The position numbers and the translations under genes are program-made. Shown one piece after another: positions 16,752 to 24,437 of a stretch of 64,000 nucleotides of DNA. Each line of letters opens with the position of its first letter. Within the stretch, counting starts at the first letter, position 1. This stretch comes from Propionibacteriaceae bacterium (GTDB lineage Bacteria; Actinomycetota; Actinomycetes; Propionibacteriales; Propionibacteriaceae). Below the pieces are notes generated by a model that worked only from the letters and a program-made list of their open reading frames with translations, searched no databases and was not told where the DNA came from. The stretch is taken from NCBI GenBank assembly GCA_030538315.1, contig JAUNUF010000006.1, forward strand, positions 1 to 64,000, given 5' to 3'.

Positions 16752-17099
16752 TCAGTGGTCTTGGCGCTCGTAGATCCTCCGTGTGATGAAGTAGGAGATC
16801 AGCCAGGCCAGCAGGCCAACGAACACCAACACCAGCGGCAGCCACGTGAGAACGGAGGGATCGAAGCCTTCGGCCAAAGCAGCCATCGCCGAAGCCCCCA
16901 CGACGGCGGCAACCACAACACCCACCCCCACAGCACCAGCGAGCACGAGCATCACGATCCGCCCAGCGACGTGACCGTACTTGACCTGGAGGGGCGCCTG
17001 CACAGCCATCAGGATCGACACCACGCCGAACACCCCCATGGCGGCCACGAAGCTCTCCCCCGCGGGCTGGCCCCGAGTGAGTTGACCCAGCGCACCACA
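16752..17099 (-). pseudogene. Remnant of an ABC-2 type permease (C-terminal part)
   Basis: The frame ending at 16752 encodes the end of a permease: a helix (GVFGVVSILMAVQAPLQVKYG), a loop with the PLQVKYGH motif, and two more helices, finishing RRIYERQDH. This looks like the last third of the ABC2_membrane_5 type of permease, which normally has about 200 residues and six helices. No plausible start or N-terminal part exists. Upstream, the sequence passes into the end of an ABC ATPase in another frame without an intervening stop and start, so an internal deletion is likely. A 98-residue product from the GTG at 17048 is possible but probably not functional. Confidence 0.6.
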
Positions 17100-17460
17100 C
17101 AGTGAGATGACTGATGTCGTCCAGGCTTGGTGCTTCCACCACCGCGGTCGAGCCCAGACCGACGGTGTCCTCGGTGGCGACGATTCCGTCCCACCCCGCG
17201 CCGTGCTCGCGAAGCCCGTGCACTAGGGGCCGCACGCCGTCGAGATCCTCGCGGCGCCCCCGCACCAAGCGAAATCCGTCCAACAGTTCGTCACGCGGGC
17301 CCGAATAGAGCACGCGCCCAGCGTGCAGCACGGTGATGTAGTCAGCGATCCGGTTCAAGTCGGTGGTGATGTGGGTTGAGAACAGCACTGACCGCCGTTC
17401 GTCGGTCATGAACTCGGCCAGCATGTCCACCATCTCGCTGCGCGCGAGAGGGTCCAGGCC
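17100..17460 (-). pseudogene. Remnant of an ABC transporter ATPase (C-terminal part)
   Basis: The frame begins exactly at GLDPLARSEMVDML, the D-loop that follows Walker B, and continues through the switch histidine region (RSVLFSTHITTDLNRIADYI) and a typical YtrB-like tail ending SLDDIS. Everything N-terminal to the D-loop, including Walker A, the signature and Walker B, is missing. A hairpin repeat (17472-17521) occupies the break, and the next gene's stop lies just beyond. With the permease fragment it is a relic of a transporter of the same kind as the intact one at 9391-10871. Confidence 0.7.
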
Positions 17461-17471
17461 AGGTTGGATTT

Positions 17472-17521
17472 CCGCGGTTTCGACACGACGCTCGCGAAAC
17501 TCGCGTCGGCTCAACCAGCGG
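17472..17521. repeat. Palindromic extragenic repeat of a second type
   Basis: The unit runs from CCGCGGTTTCGACA to GCTCAACCAGCGG, with an internal stem CGACGC/GCGTCG and short terminal complementarity (CCGC/GCGG). It differs from the family at 4032 and 22643. It sits at the exact 5' break of the ABC ATPase remnant. Confidence 0.55.
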
Positions 17522-17524
17522 CGT

Positions 17525-18070
17525 TCAGCCGTTGATGTCGTGCAGGTGGTGGATGAGATCGTGGGCGAAGTAGAGCCCAAGGGTTTCGGCGGTGAACTCC
17601 GCACCGTCGCCGCGGCGACCAACCCAGCCCCACTGCTCCCCCTCCGGCTCAGCCCACGCCTCGGCGGCGCCCTCGGCGCGTTCGGTGACCAGCACCGCCG
17701 TCGCGTGGCCGTTCGACTTCCAGTACTCGCCCCCAATTGCGGCCGCGTCATGATCCCAGTTCTCGAACTGCACCGGCTCCCCGTCGCCCTCCAGGATCAA
17801 TTCGAGACGCTGGGTCATGACCTCGATCACATCCGCCACGTGGCGTCCGTACTCGATGGGCGACCACACCTGCAGCGAGGGGCGGTCTTCCGCGTCTTCC
17901 TTCTCCACCGCGATGGCGAAGCGCTCAGCCGCCCCCAGGATCAGCTCGGGCAGATCCGCCGGAGCGACGGTGGCCGGATCGAACGCGCAGTCTGGGCACT
18001 GGCGCTGCGTCACCCAGCTCCAGTCCTTGACGTCGGCAACAGGCGCTTCCGGGGCATTGGGCTCAGTCAT
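17525..18070 (-). CDS. DinB-like metal-binding helical protein
   Basis: A 181-residue protein of the DinB/YfiT-like four-helix-bundle type. Candidate metal ligands are in GRHVADVIEVM near residue 77 and AHDLIHHLHDI at the C-terminus. The N-terminal WVTQRQCPDCAFDP segment, with a CxxC pair, is typical of actinobacterial members. These proteins are thought to be thiol- or metal-dependent transferases, but the substrate is unknown. TAATCT lies 6 bases before the ATG. The gene ends 4 bases from a palindromic repeat that separates it from the ABC transporter relic. Confidence 0.72.
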   Translation of the reverse strand: MTEPNAPEAPVADVKDWSWVTQRQCPDCAFDPATVAPADLPELILGAAERFAIAVEKEDAEDRPSLQVWSPIEYGRHVADVIEVMTQRLELILEGDGEPVQFENWDHDAAAIGGEYWKSNGHATAVLVTERAEGAAEAWAEPEGEQWGWVGRRGDGAEFTAETLGLYFAHDLIHHLHDING

Positions 18071-18076
18071 GCTCCG

Positions 18077-18082
18077 AGATTA
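18077..18082 (-). promoter_or_regulatory. -10 element of the DinB-like gene
   Basis: TAATCT on the minus strand, 6 bases before the ATG at 18070. Confidence 0.45.
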
Positions 18083-18094
18083 GCGCCCGCTGGC

Positions 18095-18715
18095 TCAATT
18101 CAGGAGGCCGTGGCGACGCGCGGCGGCGACGGCGGCGGTGCGGGAATCGGCGTCCAGCTTCGCGAAGGCGTGCACCAGGTGGGTCTTCACGGTGCCCTCG
18201 GAGATGAACAGCTGCTTGGCGATCTCGCGGTTCGTCAGCCCCTCGGCCACGAGGCGCAGAACGTCCAACTCACGGGCGCTGAGCTGGGGAACGCCTTGGC
18301 TCATGCGCTCCACCACTCTGCCCTGGAGGTCACTCGACAAGACGAGGTGACCAGCGGCGGCATCTGCGATGCCCCGCACGATCTCCTCTGGCTGCGCGTC
18401 CTTCAAGAGGTACCCGGCGGCCCCAGCCAGCACAGCCCGGGCGATGTCGGAGTCGTTGTCGTAGGTGGTCAGGATCAACACCGACGGCGGGTTGGGCCGG
18501 CGACGCACCGCCTCGGTGACGCCCACGCCGTCGAGCCCCTCCCCCAGGCGCAGATCGCACAGCACCACATCCGGATTCTCGCGCTCCACCAAGGCCAGTG
18601 CCTCCTCGCCGGAAGCGGCAGCACCCACCACCTCGATGCCGTCCTCACCGCTCAGCAGCGCCGCGACCCCGCCCCGCACGACGGGGTGGTCGTCCACCAG
18701 CAACACCCGGATCAC
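18095..18715 (-). CDS. NarL/LuxR-family response regulator
   Basis: A 206-residue transcription factor. The receiver domain has acidic residues in VDDH near 8-9, the phospho-acceptor Asp54 in LCDLRLG, Thr in LTTYD and the conserved Lys in YLLKDA. The C-terminal LuxR-type helix-turn-helix is LSARELDVLRLVAEGLTNREIAKQLFISEGTVKTHL in outline, with EGLTNREIA as the core. It starts at a GTG that overlaps the stop of the histidine kinase gene (GTGA), so the pair is made together. Target genes unknown; the upstream DUF2871-like gene is one candidate. Confidence 0.9.
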   Translation of the reverse strand: MIRVLLVDDHPVVRGGVAALLSGEDGIEVVGAAASGEEALALVERENPDVVLCDLRLGEGLDGVGVTEAVRRRPNPPSVLILTTYDNDSDIARAVLAGAAGYLLKDAQPEEIVRGIADAAAGHLVLSSDLQGRVVERMSQGVPQLSARELDVLRLVAEGLTNREIAKQLFISEGTVKTHLVHAFAKLDADSRTAAVAAARRHGLLN

Positions 18716-19923
18716 GGCGTCACCTCATCCGCTCGAACCAGCGGCACCCACGCCGAAACGGCGGTGCCACCGCCTGGCTCGGATTCGATGGAGAGGCCGC
18801 CGCCCAGCTCGATCAACCGCTCGCGCAGCGCCCGCAACCCGTAGCCGCCGTCGAGGCTCTGCGCCACCGGAGCAGCCGGATCGAAGCCCACGCCGTCGTC
18901 CACCACGTCAAGGTGCACCGCCTCAGCGGCGCGCGCCAGTTCCACGCCGATCCGCGTCGCGGACGAATGCTGCCGCACATTGGCCAACGCATTCTGCGCG
19001 GCCCGCAACAAGGCGACCTCAGTGCCGGTGGCCAACCGCGGCAACTCCGGATCGACGGTGACCTGCCACTGCGCGCCAATTGCCTCGGCCACTTCCCCGG
19101 TCAGGCGACGCAGCGGCCCAGCGAGCCCTCCCGCCCCGGCCTCTTCTGGTGCCAGGGCGTAGACCACCCGTCGGGACTCCGCGAGGTTCTCTGCTGCCGT
19201 CGCCTCGATCTGGGCGATCAGCGCCTTCGCCTCGCCGTCGGTCTTGCGCCCAGCTGCGCGCGCGAGCAGCACGATCGACGAGAAGCCCTGCGCGAGGGTG
19301 TCATGAATGTCATGGGCAAGGCGCGTGCGCTCCGCCAGTTGGCCTGCCTCGCGCTGCAGGCGGGCGGTCTCGTCCTGGGCGCGCAGCACCTCGTCGAGCA
19401 GCCGACGGTGTTCCGAGGCCTCATGCTCGAACTTCAGCACGCCACGGGACATGCCCACCGCGATGAGGGCGCCAACCATGGGCCCGAGTACGGAGCCGAA
19501 GGTCTCTCCGCCGTTCATGGTGAGCACGGTGATGATGACCGCCAACGTCACGGCGGTGAGCAGCAGGGCGGCCAGCAGCGGCAGCACCGCGGCGGCGAGC
19601 AGCCAGAGGGGGAAAGCGATCCACAGATACGACGGCGAGAGCCACATCAGCCACGTGGAGAGCGCGAAAAGCAGCCCCACCCACACTGCGCGGCCCAGGA
19701 GCCCCAGCTTGTCCACAAGCTGCAGCCCGGCGAAGAAGACCAGCAGCAGGAACGCGATGATGAACCATGCTGGCCATACCAACCAGAGCGTGTCCGGCAT
19801 GAGGCTGGCGATGATCAGCAGCCCCACGAACAGCACCGCCTGCCCGACTCGCAGCCACCAAGCAGCAGACCAGACCGGCACGGGAACGACACCGGTCTGG
19901 TCAGTACGGGGGGTCAGGCTCAC
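18712..19923 (-). CDS. Sensor histidine kinase (NarX/DesK type)
   Basis: A 403-residue membrane kinase. Residues 15-165 contain about six hydrophobic helices with almost no extracytoplasmic loop, suggesting a sensor that reads a signal in the membrane. After a coiled-coil stretch the HisKA_3 box is TRLAHDIHDTLAQGF, with the histidine of AHDIHD as the phosphorylated residue. The ATPase domain shows NALANVRQHS (N box) and DDGVGFDP (G1 box). The start GTG overlaps the stop of the DUF2871-like gene, and the stop overlaps the regulator. The frame stays open upstream inside that gene, but the coupled GTG is the natural start. Confidence 0.87.
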   Translation of the reverse strand: MSLTPRTDQTGVVPVPVWSAAWWLRVGQAVLFVGLLIIASLMPDTLWLVWPAWFIIAFLLLVFFAGLQLVDKLGLLGRAVWVGLLFALSTWLMWLSPSYLWIAFPLWLLAAAVLPLLAALLLTAVTLAVIITVLTMNGGETFGSVLGPMVGALIAVGMSRGVLKFEHEASEHRRLLDEVLRAQDETARLQREAGQLAERTRLAHDIHDTLAQGFSSIVLLARAAGRKTDGEAKALIAQIEATAAENLAESRRVVYALAPEEAGAGGLAGPLRRLTGEVAEAIGAQWQVTVDPELPRLATGTEVALLRAAQNALANVRQHSSATRIGVELARAAEAVHLDVVDDGVGFDPAAPVAQSLDGGYGLRALRERLIELGGGLSIESEPGGGTAVSAWVPLVRADEVTP

Positions 19924-20363
19924 GCCTCCACGGTAGCGGTTTCGCGCTTGGCGCTCTCCGCCTTGACGGCCTTCATGAGGAAGAGGAAGAAGTACACGAG
20001 CGTGCCGGCAATCAGCATGTGCCCGAGGCCCGCAAAGCCGGGCCACATCTTGGATTCGGCGATGGGCAGTTCCAACACCTGAAGGGTGCCCTTGACCACC
20101 ATGGCGCCGAAGGTGAAGCCCAGGCCAATGTTGTAGAGCAAGGCGAACAGCTTGCCGGACTTCTCAGGGATGGAGAACACCTTGGCCAGCGCCAGCACGG
20201 CGAGGAACATGAGCATGCCCAGCGAGAGTGCGTGGGTGTGCGCCGTCGAGAGCATGGTCTGGCCCTCGAACTCGTTGATCTTGGTGAATTCGCGCCAGTA
20301 AAGGCCGGAGATCAGGCCGAGACCGGCCCAGGTGCCTGCGGAGAAGAAGAGTCTGTTGAGCAT
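19920..20363 (-). CDS. DUF2871-like four-helix membrane protein
   Basis: A 147-residue membrane protein with four helices. It resembles DUF2871 proteins: an N-terminal FFSAGTWAGLGLISGLYWREFTK, then STAHTHALSLGMLMFL with two histidines that could bind haem or metal, and FAGLGHMLIAGTL near the end. The start at 20363 is preferred to an upstream ATG because the family begins here and GAGGA lies about 10 bases before it. It is the first gene of an operon with the following kinase and regulator, which suggests it is part of, or is sensed by, that system. Confidence 0.65.
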   Translation of the reverse strand: MLNRLFFSAGTWAGLGLISGLYWREFTKINEFEGQTMLSTAHTHALSLGMLMFLAVLALAKVFSIPEKSGKLFALLYNIGLGFTFGAMVVKGTLQVLELPIAESKMWPGFAGLGHMLIAGTLVYFFLFLMKAVKAESAKRETATVEA

Positions 20364-20429
20364 GGCTCCATCCTCGCCAATGCCCCGACGCCGTGCCTCC
20401 GCCCAGCATCCATCCTTCGGTAGATCCAA

Positions 20430-20454
20430 GGCCCCGAATCTGGATTTGGGGCCC
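20430..20454 (-). terminator. Hairpin downstream of adenosine deaminase
   Basis: A 10-base stem (GGCCCCGAAT with ATTTGGGGCC, one G-U pair) and a 4-base loop lie 9 bases after the ada stop and before the next gene on the same strand. There is no strong T-run. Confidence 0.45.
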
Positions 20455-20462
20455 TGACACGC

Positions 20463-21536
20463 TCAGGCGCGCGCTGCGGCGAAGGCGGGGCGGATCACCT
20501 CGCGGATCATCGTCTCCCGCTGGTCGTGCGGCAGGAACGCGGCCCGCATGGCGTTGATCGTCGTGCGCTTCACGTCATCGAGATCCCAGCCGAAGGCCTC
20601 CACCAGCTTGAGGTACTCCCGCGACATCGTGGTGTCACTCATCAACCGGTTGTCGCAGTTGACGGTGACGTTGAACTGGAGATCCTTCAACAGGTCGATG
20701 GGGTGGTCCTTCATCTCTGCCGCGATGCCCGTCTGCAGGTTCGACGACGGCGCAACCTCCAACGGAATCCGAGCGTCCCGCACATACCCGGCCAGCCGCC
20801 CGAAGCGCACTCGGCCCTCCTCGATGGTGAGATCCTCCACGATCCGCACGCCATGGCCCAACCGGTCTGCCCCGCAGATCTGCACGGCCTCCCAGATCGA
20901 CGGCGGGCCGAACGCCTCGCCCGCGTGGATGGTGAAGAACATGTTGTTCTCCTTGAGGAATCGGAACGCTGACTCGAACCGCGAGGGCGGGAAGCCGTCC
21001 TCAGCGCCCGCGATGTCGAAGCCACACACCGAATCGTCGCGATAGTCGACGGCGAGTTGGGCGATCTCCACGGTGGGGTCGTCATGGCGCAGCGACGTGA
21101 GGATCTGGCGCGCCACGATGGCGTGGCCCTCGGCCGCGGCGGCCTTCATGCCGGTGGCCAGCCCATCCCGCACCGCCTCGACAGTCTGCCGCAGCGTCAG
21201 CCCGCACTGCAGGTGCTGCGCCGGCGCCCACCGCGCCTCGGCATAGACCACGCCGTCGGCCGCCTGATCCACCACGAACTCGTGTGCCACCCGCTGCAAC
21301 TGCTCCGCGGTCTGCATCGCCGCGACGGTGTGCGCGAAGGTCTCCAGATAACGCACGAGCGAGCCGGAATCAGCGGCCTCGAAGAACCACCTGCGCAGCG
21401 CCTCCGGATCAGTGTTGGGCAACTCGTGGCCGTTGGCGGCACAGTGCTCGATGACGGTTTCGGGGCGAAGCCCGCCGTCGAGGTGATCGTGGAGGGCCAC
21501 CTTGGGCAGGGCGCGCAGATCGTCAAGGCTCAGCAT
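20463..21536 (-). CDS. ada: Adenosine deaminase
   Basis: Converts adenosine or deoxyadenosine to inosine; 357 residues. The zinc ligands of the amidohydrolase fold are present: LHDHLDGG (His16, His18), IHAGEAFGPPS with the catalytic Glu, RLGHGVRI, and a late Asp in NCDNRLMSDTT. The length matches bacterial adenosine deaminases. A TAGCCT element 6 bases before the ATG supports a leaderless transcript. It lies near, but is transcribed separately from, the nucleoside import and cytidine deaminase cluster at 22744-28467, so together they form a salvage neighbourhood. Confidence 0.94.
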   Translation of the reverse strand: MLSLDDLRALPKVALHDHLDGGLRPETVIEHCAANGHELPNTDPEALRRWFFEAADSGSLVRYLETFAHTVAAMQTAEQLQRVAHEFVVDQAADGVVYAEARWAPAQHLQCGLTLRQTVEAVRDGLATGMKAAAAEGHAIVARQILTSLRHDDPTVEIAQLAVDYRDDSVCGFDIAGAEDGFPPSRFESAFRFLKENNMFFTIHAGEAFGPPSIWEAVQICGADRLGHGVRIVEDLTIEEGRVRFGRLAGYVRDARIPLEVAPSSNLQTGIAAEMKDHPIDLLKDLQFNVTVNCDNRLMSDTTMSREYLKLVEAFGWDLDDVKRTTINAMRAAFLPHDQRETMIREVIRPAFAAARA

Positions 21537-21542
21537 GGAAGA

Positions 21543-21548
21543 AGGCTA
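21543..21548 (-). promoter_or_regulatory. -10 element of ada
   Basis: TAGCCT on the minus strand, 6 bases before the ATG at 21536. Confidence 0.45.
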
Positions 21549-21600
21549 CCTTCCGCCACGACACCGCGCACTTGGGGAGCTGTGTGACAAGCTTGGTTCA

Positions 21601-22638
21601 ATGCGCGACTTCACCAGACGTATCCTGATCTCCGGCTCAGCCGCCACTGGATTCTCCCTGCTCATCGGCTGTTCCACAGACCTGGCCGACGAAGCACCAC
21701 AGGCCGACACCGCGGAAGGCCCCACGTCGTCGCCCGGCAGCCCGACGGCGAACCCCTCGCCAACCGGGGCCCAGCCGACCGCCAGTGAGCCGCCCTCCCC
21801 CACACCGGAGCCCACCCCCGAGCCCACGCCCGAGATGGTGGAATTGCCCGGCGGCGGCACCGTGCCGTTCCCCGGCCGACGCATGGTCGCCCTTTACGGC
21901 CACCCGATCGCCCCGGTGCTGGGCATGATGGGCGAACAACCCCCGCTCGAGGCCGTGGCTCGCGTCAAGGCGCTGGTGGCCGAATACGAGGCCGCCATGC
22001 CGGGCGAGAAGTGGATGGGCGCCTTCGAGATCATCGCGACGGTGGCCTCCGCGAACAAGACCGCTGACGGCTCCTATTCCAACCGCACCCCGATCGAGAC
22101 GATCATGCCGTGGATCGAGGCCGCCGAGGCCAACGACATCTACGTGGTGATCGACCTCCAGCCGGGCCGGATGGATTTCCTGACCCAGGCCAAGGAGTAT
22201 GAGGAGTTGCTCAAGCGCCCGTGGGTGGGCTTGGCGCTGGATCCCGAGTGGCGGCTCAAGCCCAACCAGGTGCATCTGAGGCAGATCGGGCAGGTGGAGA
22301 CGGCGGAGGTCAACGCCGTCGGCACCTGGCTGGCAGATCTCGTCAAGGCCAACAACCTGCCCTCGAAGGTGCTGATCCTGCACCAGTTCCAGCCCCGGAT
22401 GATCATCAATCGGGAACTCCTGGACACCAGCCGCCCCGAGATCCAGTACCTCGTGCACGCCGATGGGCAGGGTGGTCAGCCGGCCAAGCAGGCGACGTGG
22501 CGGGCGCTGCTGAAGGACCTGCCCGAGAACGTGTTCCTGGGGTGGAAGAACTTTGAGGACGAGGATCTACCGATGCTCACGCCGGCGCAAACCGTGGCGC
22601 AGGTGGATCCGCTTCCGGAGTTCATCTCATATCAGTAG
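21601..22638 (+). CDS. Putative lipoprotein with an exported TIM-barrel-like domain
   Basis: A 345-residue exported protein. The signal has a twin basic start (RDFTRRIL) and the lipobox LIGC with Cys24. A low-complexity tether of about 60 residues (TPEPTPEPTPE, many Ser, Pro and Thr) spans the cell wall. The folded part, from about residue 90, alternates strands and helices (RMVALYGHP, DIYVVIDLQPGRMDF, VGLALDPEWRL, KVLILHQFQPRMI, VFLGWKNFEDED), as in a TIM barrel. The acidic residues at strand ends (DLQ, DPEW) could be catalytic, so a glycosidase-like role is possible but unproven. I do not recognise the exact family. It is transcribed divergently from ada. Confidence 0.65.
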   Translation: MRDFTRRILISGSAATGFSLLIGCSTDLADEAPQADTAEGPTSSPGSPTANPSPTGAQPTASEPPSPTPEPTPEPTPEMVELPGGGTVPFPGRRMVALYGHPIAPVLGMMGEQPPLEAVARVKALVAEYEAAMPGEKWMGAFEIIATVASANKTADGSYSNRTPIETIMPWIEAAEANDIYVVIDLQPGRMDFLTQAKEYEELLKRPWVGLALDPEWRLKPNQVHLRQIGQVETAEVNAVGTWLADLVKANNLPSKVLILHQFQPRMIINRELLDTSRPEIQYLVHADGQGGQPAKQATWRALLKDLPENVFLGWKNFEDEDLPMLTPAQTVAQVDPLPEFISYQ

Positions 22639-22642
22639 GCCT

Positions 22643-22700
22643 AGCGGCCCTTCGTCGTGTTGCGTCCTCGTTCCTCGGAGCAACCCGCTCAGGGACCAGC
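22643..22700 (-). repeat. Palindromic extragenic repeat, copy 3
   Basis: Read on the minus strand it begins GCTGGTCCCTGAGCGG and ends CGACGAAGGGCCGC, with the internal stem GTTGC/GCAAC. It is the same family as 4032-4092 and 4178-4238, with a different but still paired stem. It lies just after the lipoprotein stop and before the cdd stop, between convergent genes. Confidence 0.65.
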
Positions 22701-22712
22701 GTTCCTACTCGA

Positions 22713-22741
22713 TCCTCGGAGCAACCCGCTCAGGGACCAGC
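22713..22741 (-). repeat. 29-base direct duplication of the repeat's end
   Basis: Bases 22713-22741 repeat 22672-22700 exactly (29 bases, period 41), duplicating the GCTGGTCCCTGAGCGG end of copy 3 without the rest of the unit. The duplication ends 3 bases before the cdd stop codon. Confidence 0.7.
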
Positions 22742-22743
22742 AG

Positions 22744-23133
22744 TCAGGCGAGGTCAGCCGGGCCGAAGGCCTGGGGCAGCATCTCCTCGAGGGTGACAAC
22801 ACCCAACGGTGTCTCCACGAGCAACTCGTTGCCGCCGTGTTCGAACAACAGCTGCCGGCAGCGGCCGCAGGGCGTGATGAGATCGCCCTCACCGCCGACA
22901 CAGGTGAACGCCACCAGGCGCCCTCCCCCGCCGGCGACAAGTTCCGAGATCAGCCCGCACTCCGCGCAGAGGGTCACGCCGTACCCAGCGTTCTCCACGT
23001 TGCAGCCGCTCACCACGCGCCCGTCGTCCGCCAGCGCCGCAGCCCCCACCCGATAGTTCGAGTAGGGGGCGTAGGCGCGGGCCATGACGCTGCGCGCAGT
23101 GGCCCGCAGGCCCTCCCAATCGATCTCAGGCAT
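22744..23133 (-). CDS. cdd: Cytidine deaminase
   Basis: Deaminates cytidine and deoxycytidine to uridine; 129 residues, the size of the small tetrameric type. The zinc site uses cysteines: CAECGLI contains the first Cys and the catalytic Glu, and PCGRCRQ gives the other two. The substrate-binding SGCNVENAGYG precedes them. The start ATG overlaps the stop of the upstream permease gene (TGATG), so it is the last gene of the nucleoside import operon. It would act on the cytidine brought in by that transporter. Confidence 0.95.
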   Translation of the reverse strand: MPEIDWEGLRATARSVMARAYAPYSNYRVGAAALADDGRVVSGCNVENAGYGVTLCAECGLISELVAGGGGRLVAFTCVGGEGDLITPCGRCRQLLFEHGGNELLVETPLGVVTLEEMLPQAFGPADLA

Positions 23134-24437
23134 CAGTGGCTCTTCACGAAGTGCGCGCCATCTGCGGCAGGCGCGCGCACCCGCCCAACCAGGCCCGCCA
23201 CCGCGATGATGGTGGCCAGGTACGGCAGCATCTCGATGAAGTCGCCCGGGATGGGCAGCGCCATCAGCTTGGTGGTCTGCGCCAACGCGCGGGCGAAGCC
23301 GAAGAACAGCGCCACGAGGGCACCCAGGATGGGGTGCCAACGCCCCATGATCACTGCCGCAAGGGCGATGAAGCCGTAACCCGCCGTCGGGTTGTTGTCT
23401 TGGAAGGCGCCCACGGAGCCGATGGTGAAGTAGGCACCGCCGAGGCCGGCGAAGATGCCGCCCAGCAGCACGGCCGAGGCCTTCGTCCAGATCACGTTGA
23501 TGCCCACCGTGTCTGCTGCGTGCGGGTGCTCGCCGACGGAGCGCACGCGCAGACCCCACTTGGTGCGGAAGATGAGGAACCACACCAGCGGCACCGCGAT
23601 GAACGCCAGATAGGTCAACGGCCGCAGCGAGAACAGGATGGGCCCGATGAACGGGATGGATTCCAACACCGGGATCCGGAACGGCATCATGGGCGTCACG
23701 GAACCGTAGGCGGCCGGATTCTTCGCCACCAACTGCTGGTAGATGAAGCCCGTCAGGCCCGTGGCCAGCAGGTTGATGACCACACCGATGATCACGTGGT
23801 CCACCAGGTAGCGCAGCGTGAACAGGGCCAGCACGGCGGCCATCATGAGGCCCGCGATGGCCGCGGCAAAAAGCGCGGCGATGAAGGACTTCGTGACCGC
23901 GTAGGTGAGCGAGGCCGCGAACGCCGAGGTGAGGAACATGCCCTCGATGGCGATGTTGACGACGCCGGCCCGCTCAGCCAGAACACCGCCGAGCACTCCG
24001 AAGAACAGCGGGGTCGCGTACTCCAGCGTGAGGTTCAGCTGCGAGGTGAGCGTGAAGGGAAGCGTGGAACTGGCGGCTGCCCACACGAGGAAACCGACGA
24101 GGATGCCGAGGCCGGCGATGACGGCCAGCCAGGTGCGGGCACGCCCGTGGATCTTGCCAGTGAGGTAGCCGATGCCGGCGCCGAGCACCAGCAGCGAGGA
24201 GATCAGCACCGTGGCGGTGCCGGGCAGCTCCAGTGTGGGCAACTGAACGTCCGCGAGCGCATCAGACAGGGCGATGCGGCCGGACTTGTTCACAGTGAAG
24301 GCCATGAAGAAGAGGATGGCGCCGAGCACCGTGACCAGGATGCCGACGGAGAGCCGCTGCGCCTTGGCCTCGGGGGATTCGACCCTCTGCACCAGCGTCA
24401 GGTCGTTGTCAGGATGAGTCTGGGTCTGGATGCTCAT
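23133..24437 (-). CDS. Nucleoside ABC transporter permease (NupQ/YufQ type)
   Basis: A 434-residue integral membrane protein of the branched-chain amino acid/nucleoside permease family. It has the conserved AERAGVVNIAIEGMFL stretch and about ten helices, and the cytoplasmic loop GLRVRSVGEHPHAADTVGIN that contacts the ATPase. It has a longer N-terminus than B. subtilis YufQ, with extra helices before the core. It forms the inner-membrane channel with the neighbouring permease. The start is the ATG overlapping the upstream stop (ATGA), and its own stop overlaps cdd. Confidence 0.88.
   Translation of the reverse strand: MSIQTQTHPDNDLTLVQRVESPEAKAQRLSVGILVTVLGAILFFMAFTVNKSGRIALSDALADVQLPTLELPGTATVLISSLLVLGAGIGYLTGKIHGRARTWLAVIAGLGILVGFLVWAAASSTLPFTLTSQLNLTLEYATPLFFGVLGGVLAERAGVVNIAIEGMFLTSAFAASLTYAVTKSFIAALFAAAIAGLMMAAVLALFTLRYLVDHVIIGVVINLLATGLTGFIYQQLVAKNPAAYGSVTPMMPFRIPVLESIPFIGPILFSLRPLTYLAFIAVPLVWFLIFRTKWGLRVRSVGEHPHAADTVGINVIWTKASAVLLGGIFAGLGGAYFTIGSVGAFQDNNPTAGYGFIALAAVIMGRWHPILGALVALFFGFARALAQTTKLMALPIPGDFIEMLPYLATIIAVAGLVGRVRAPAADGAHFVKSH

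Noticed and set aside
16729..17751. A single 340-residue gene spanning the ABC relic
   Set aside because: Only its middle part (from GLDP to SLDDIS) resembles a protein; both ends are frame-shadow sequence, so it is a remnant and not a gene.
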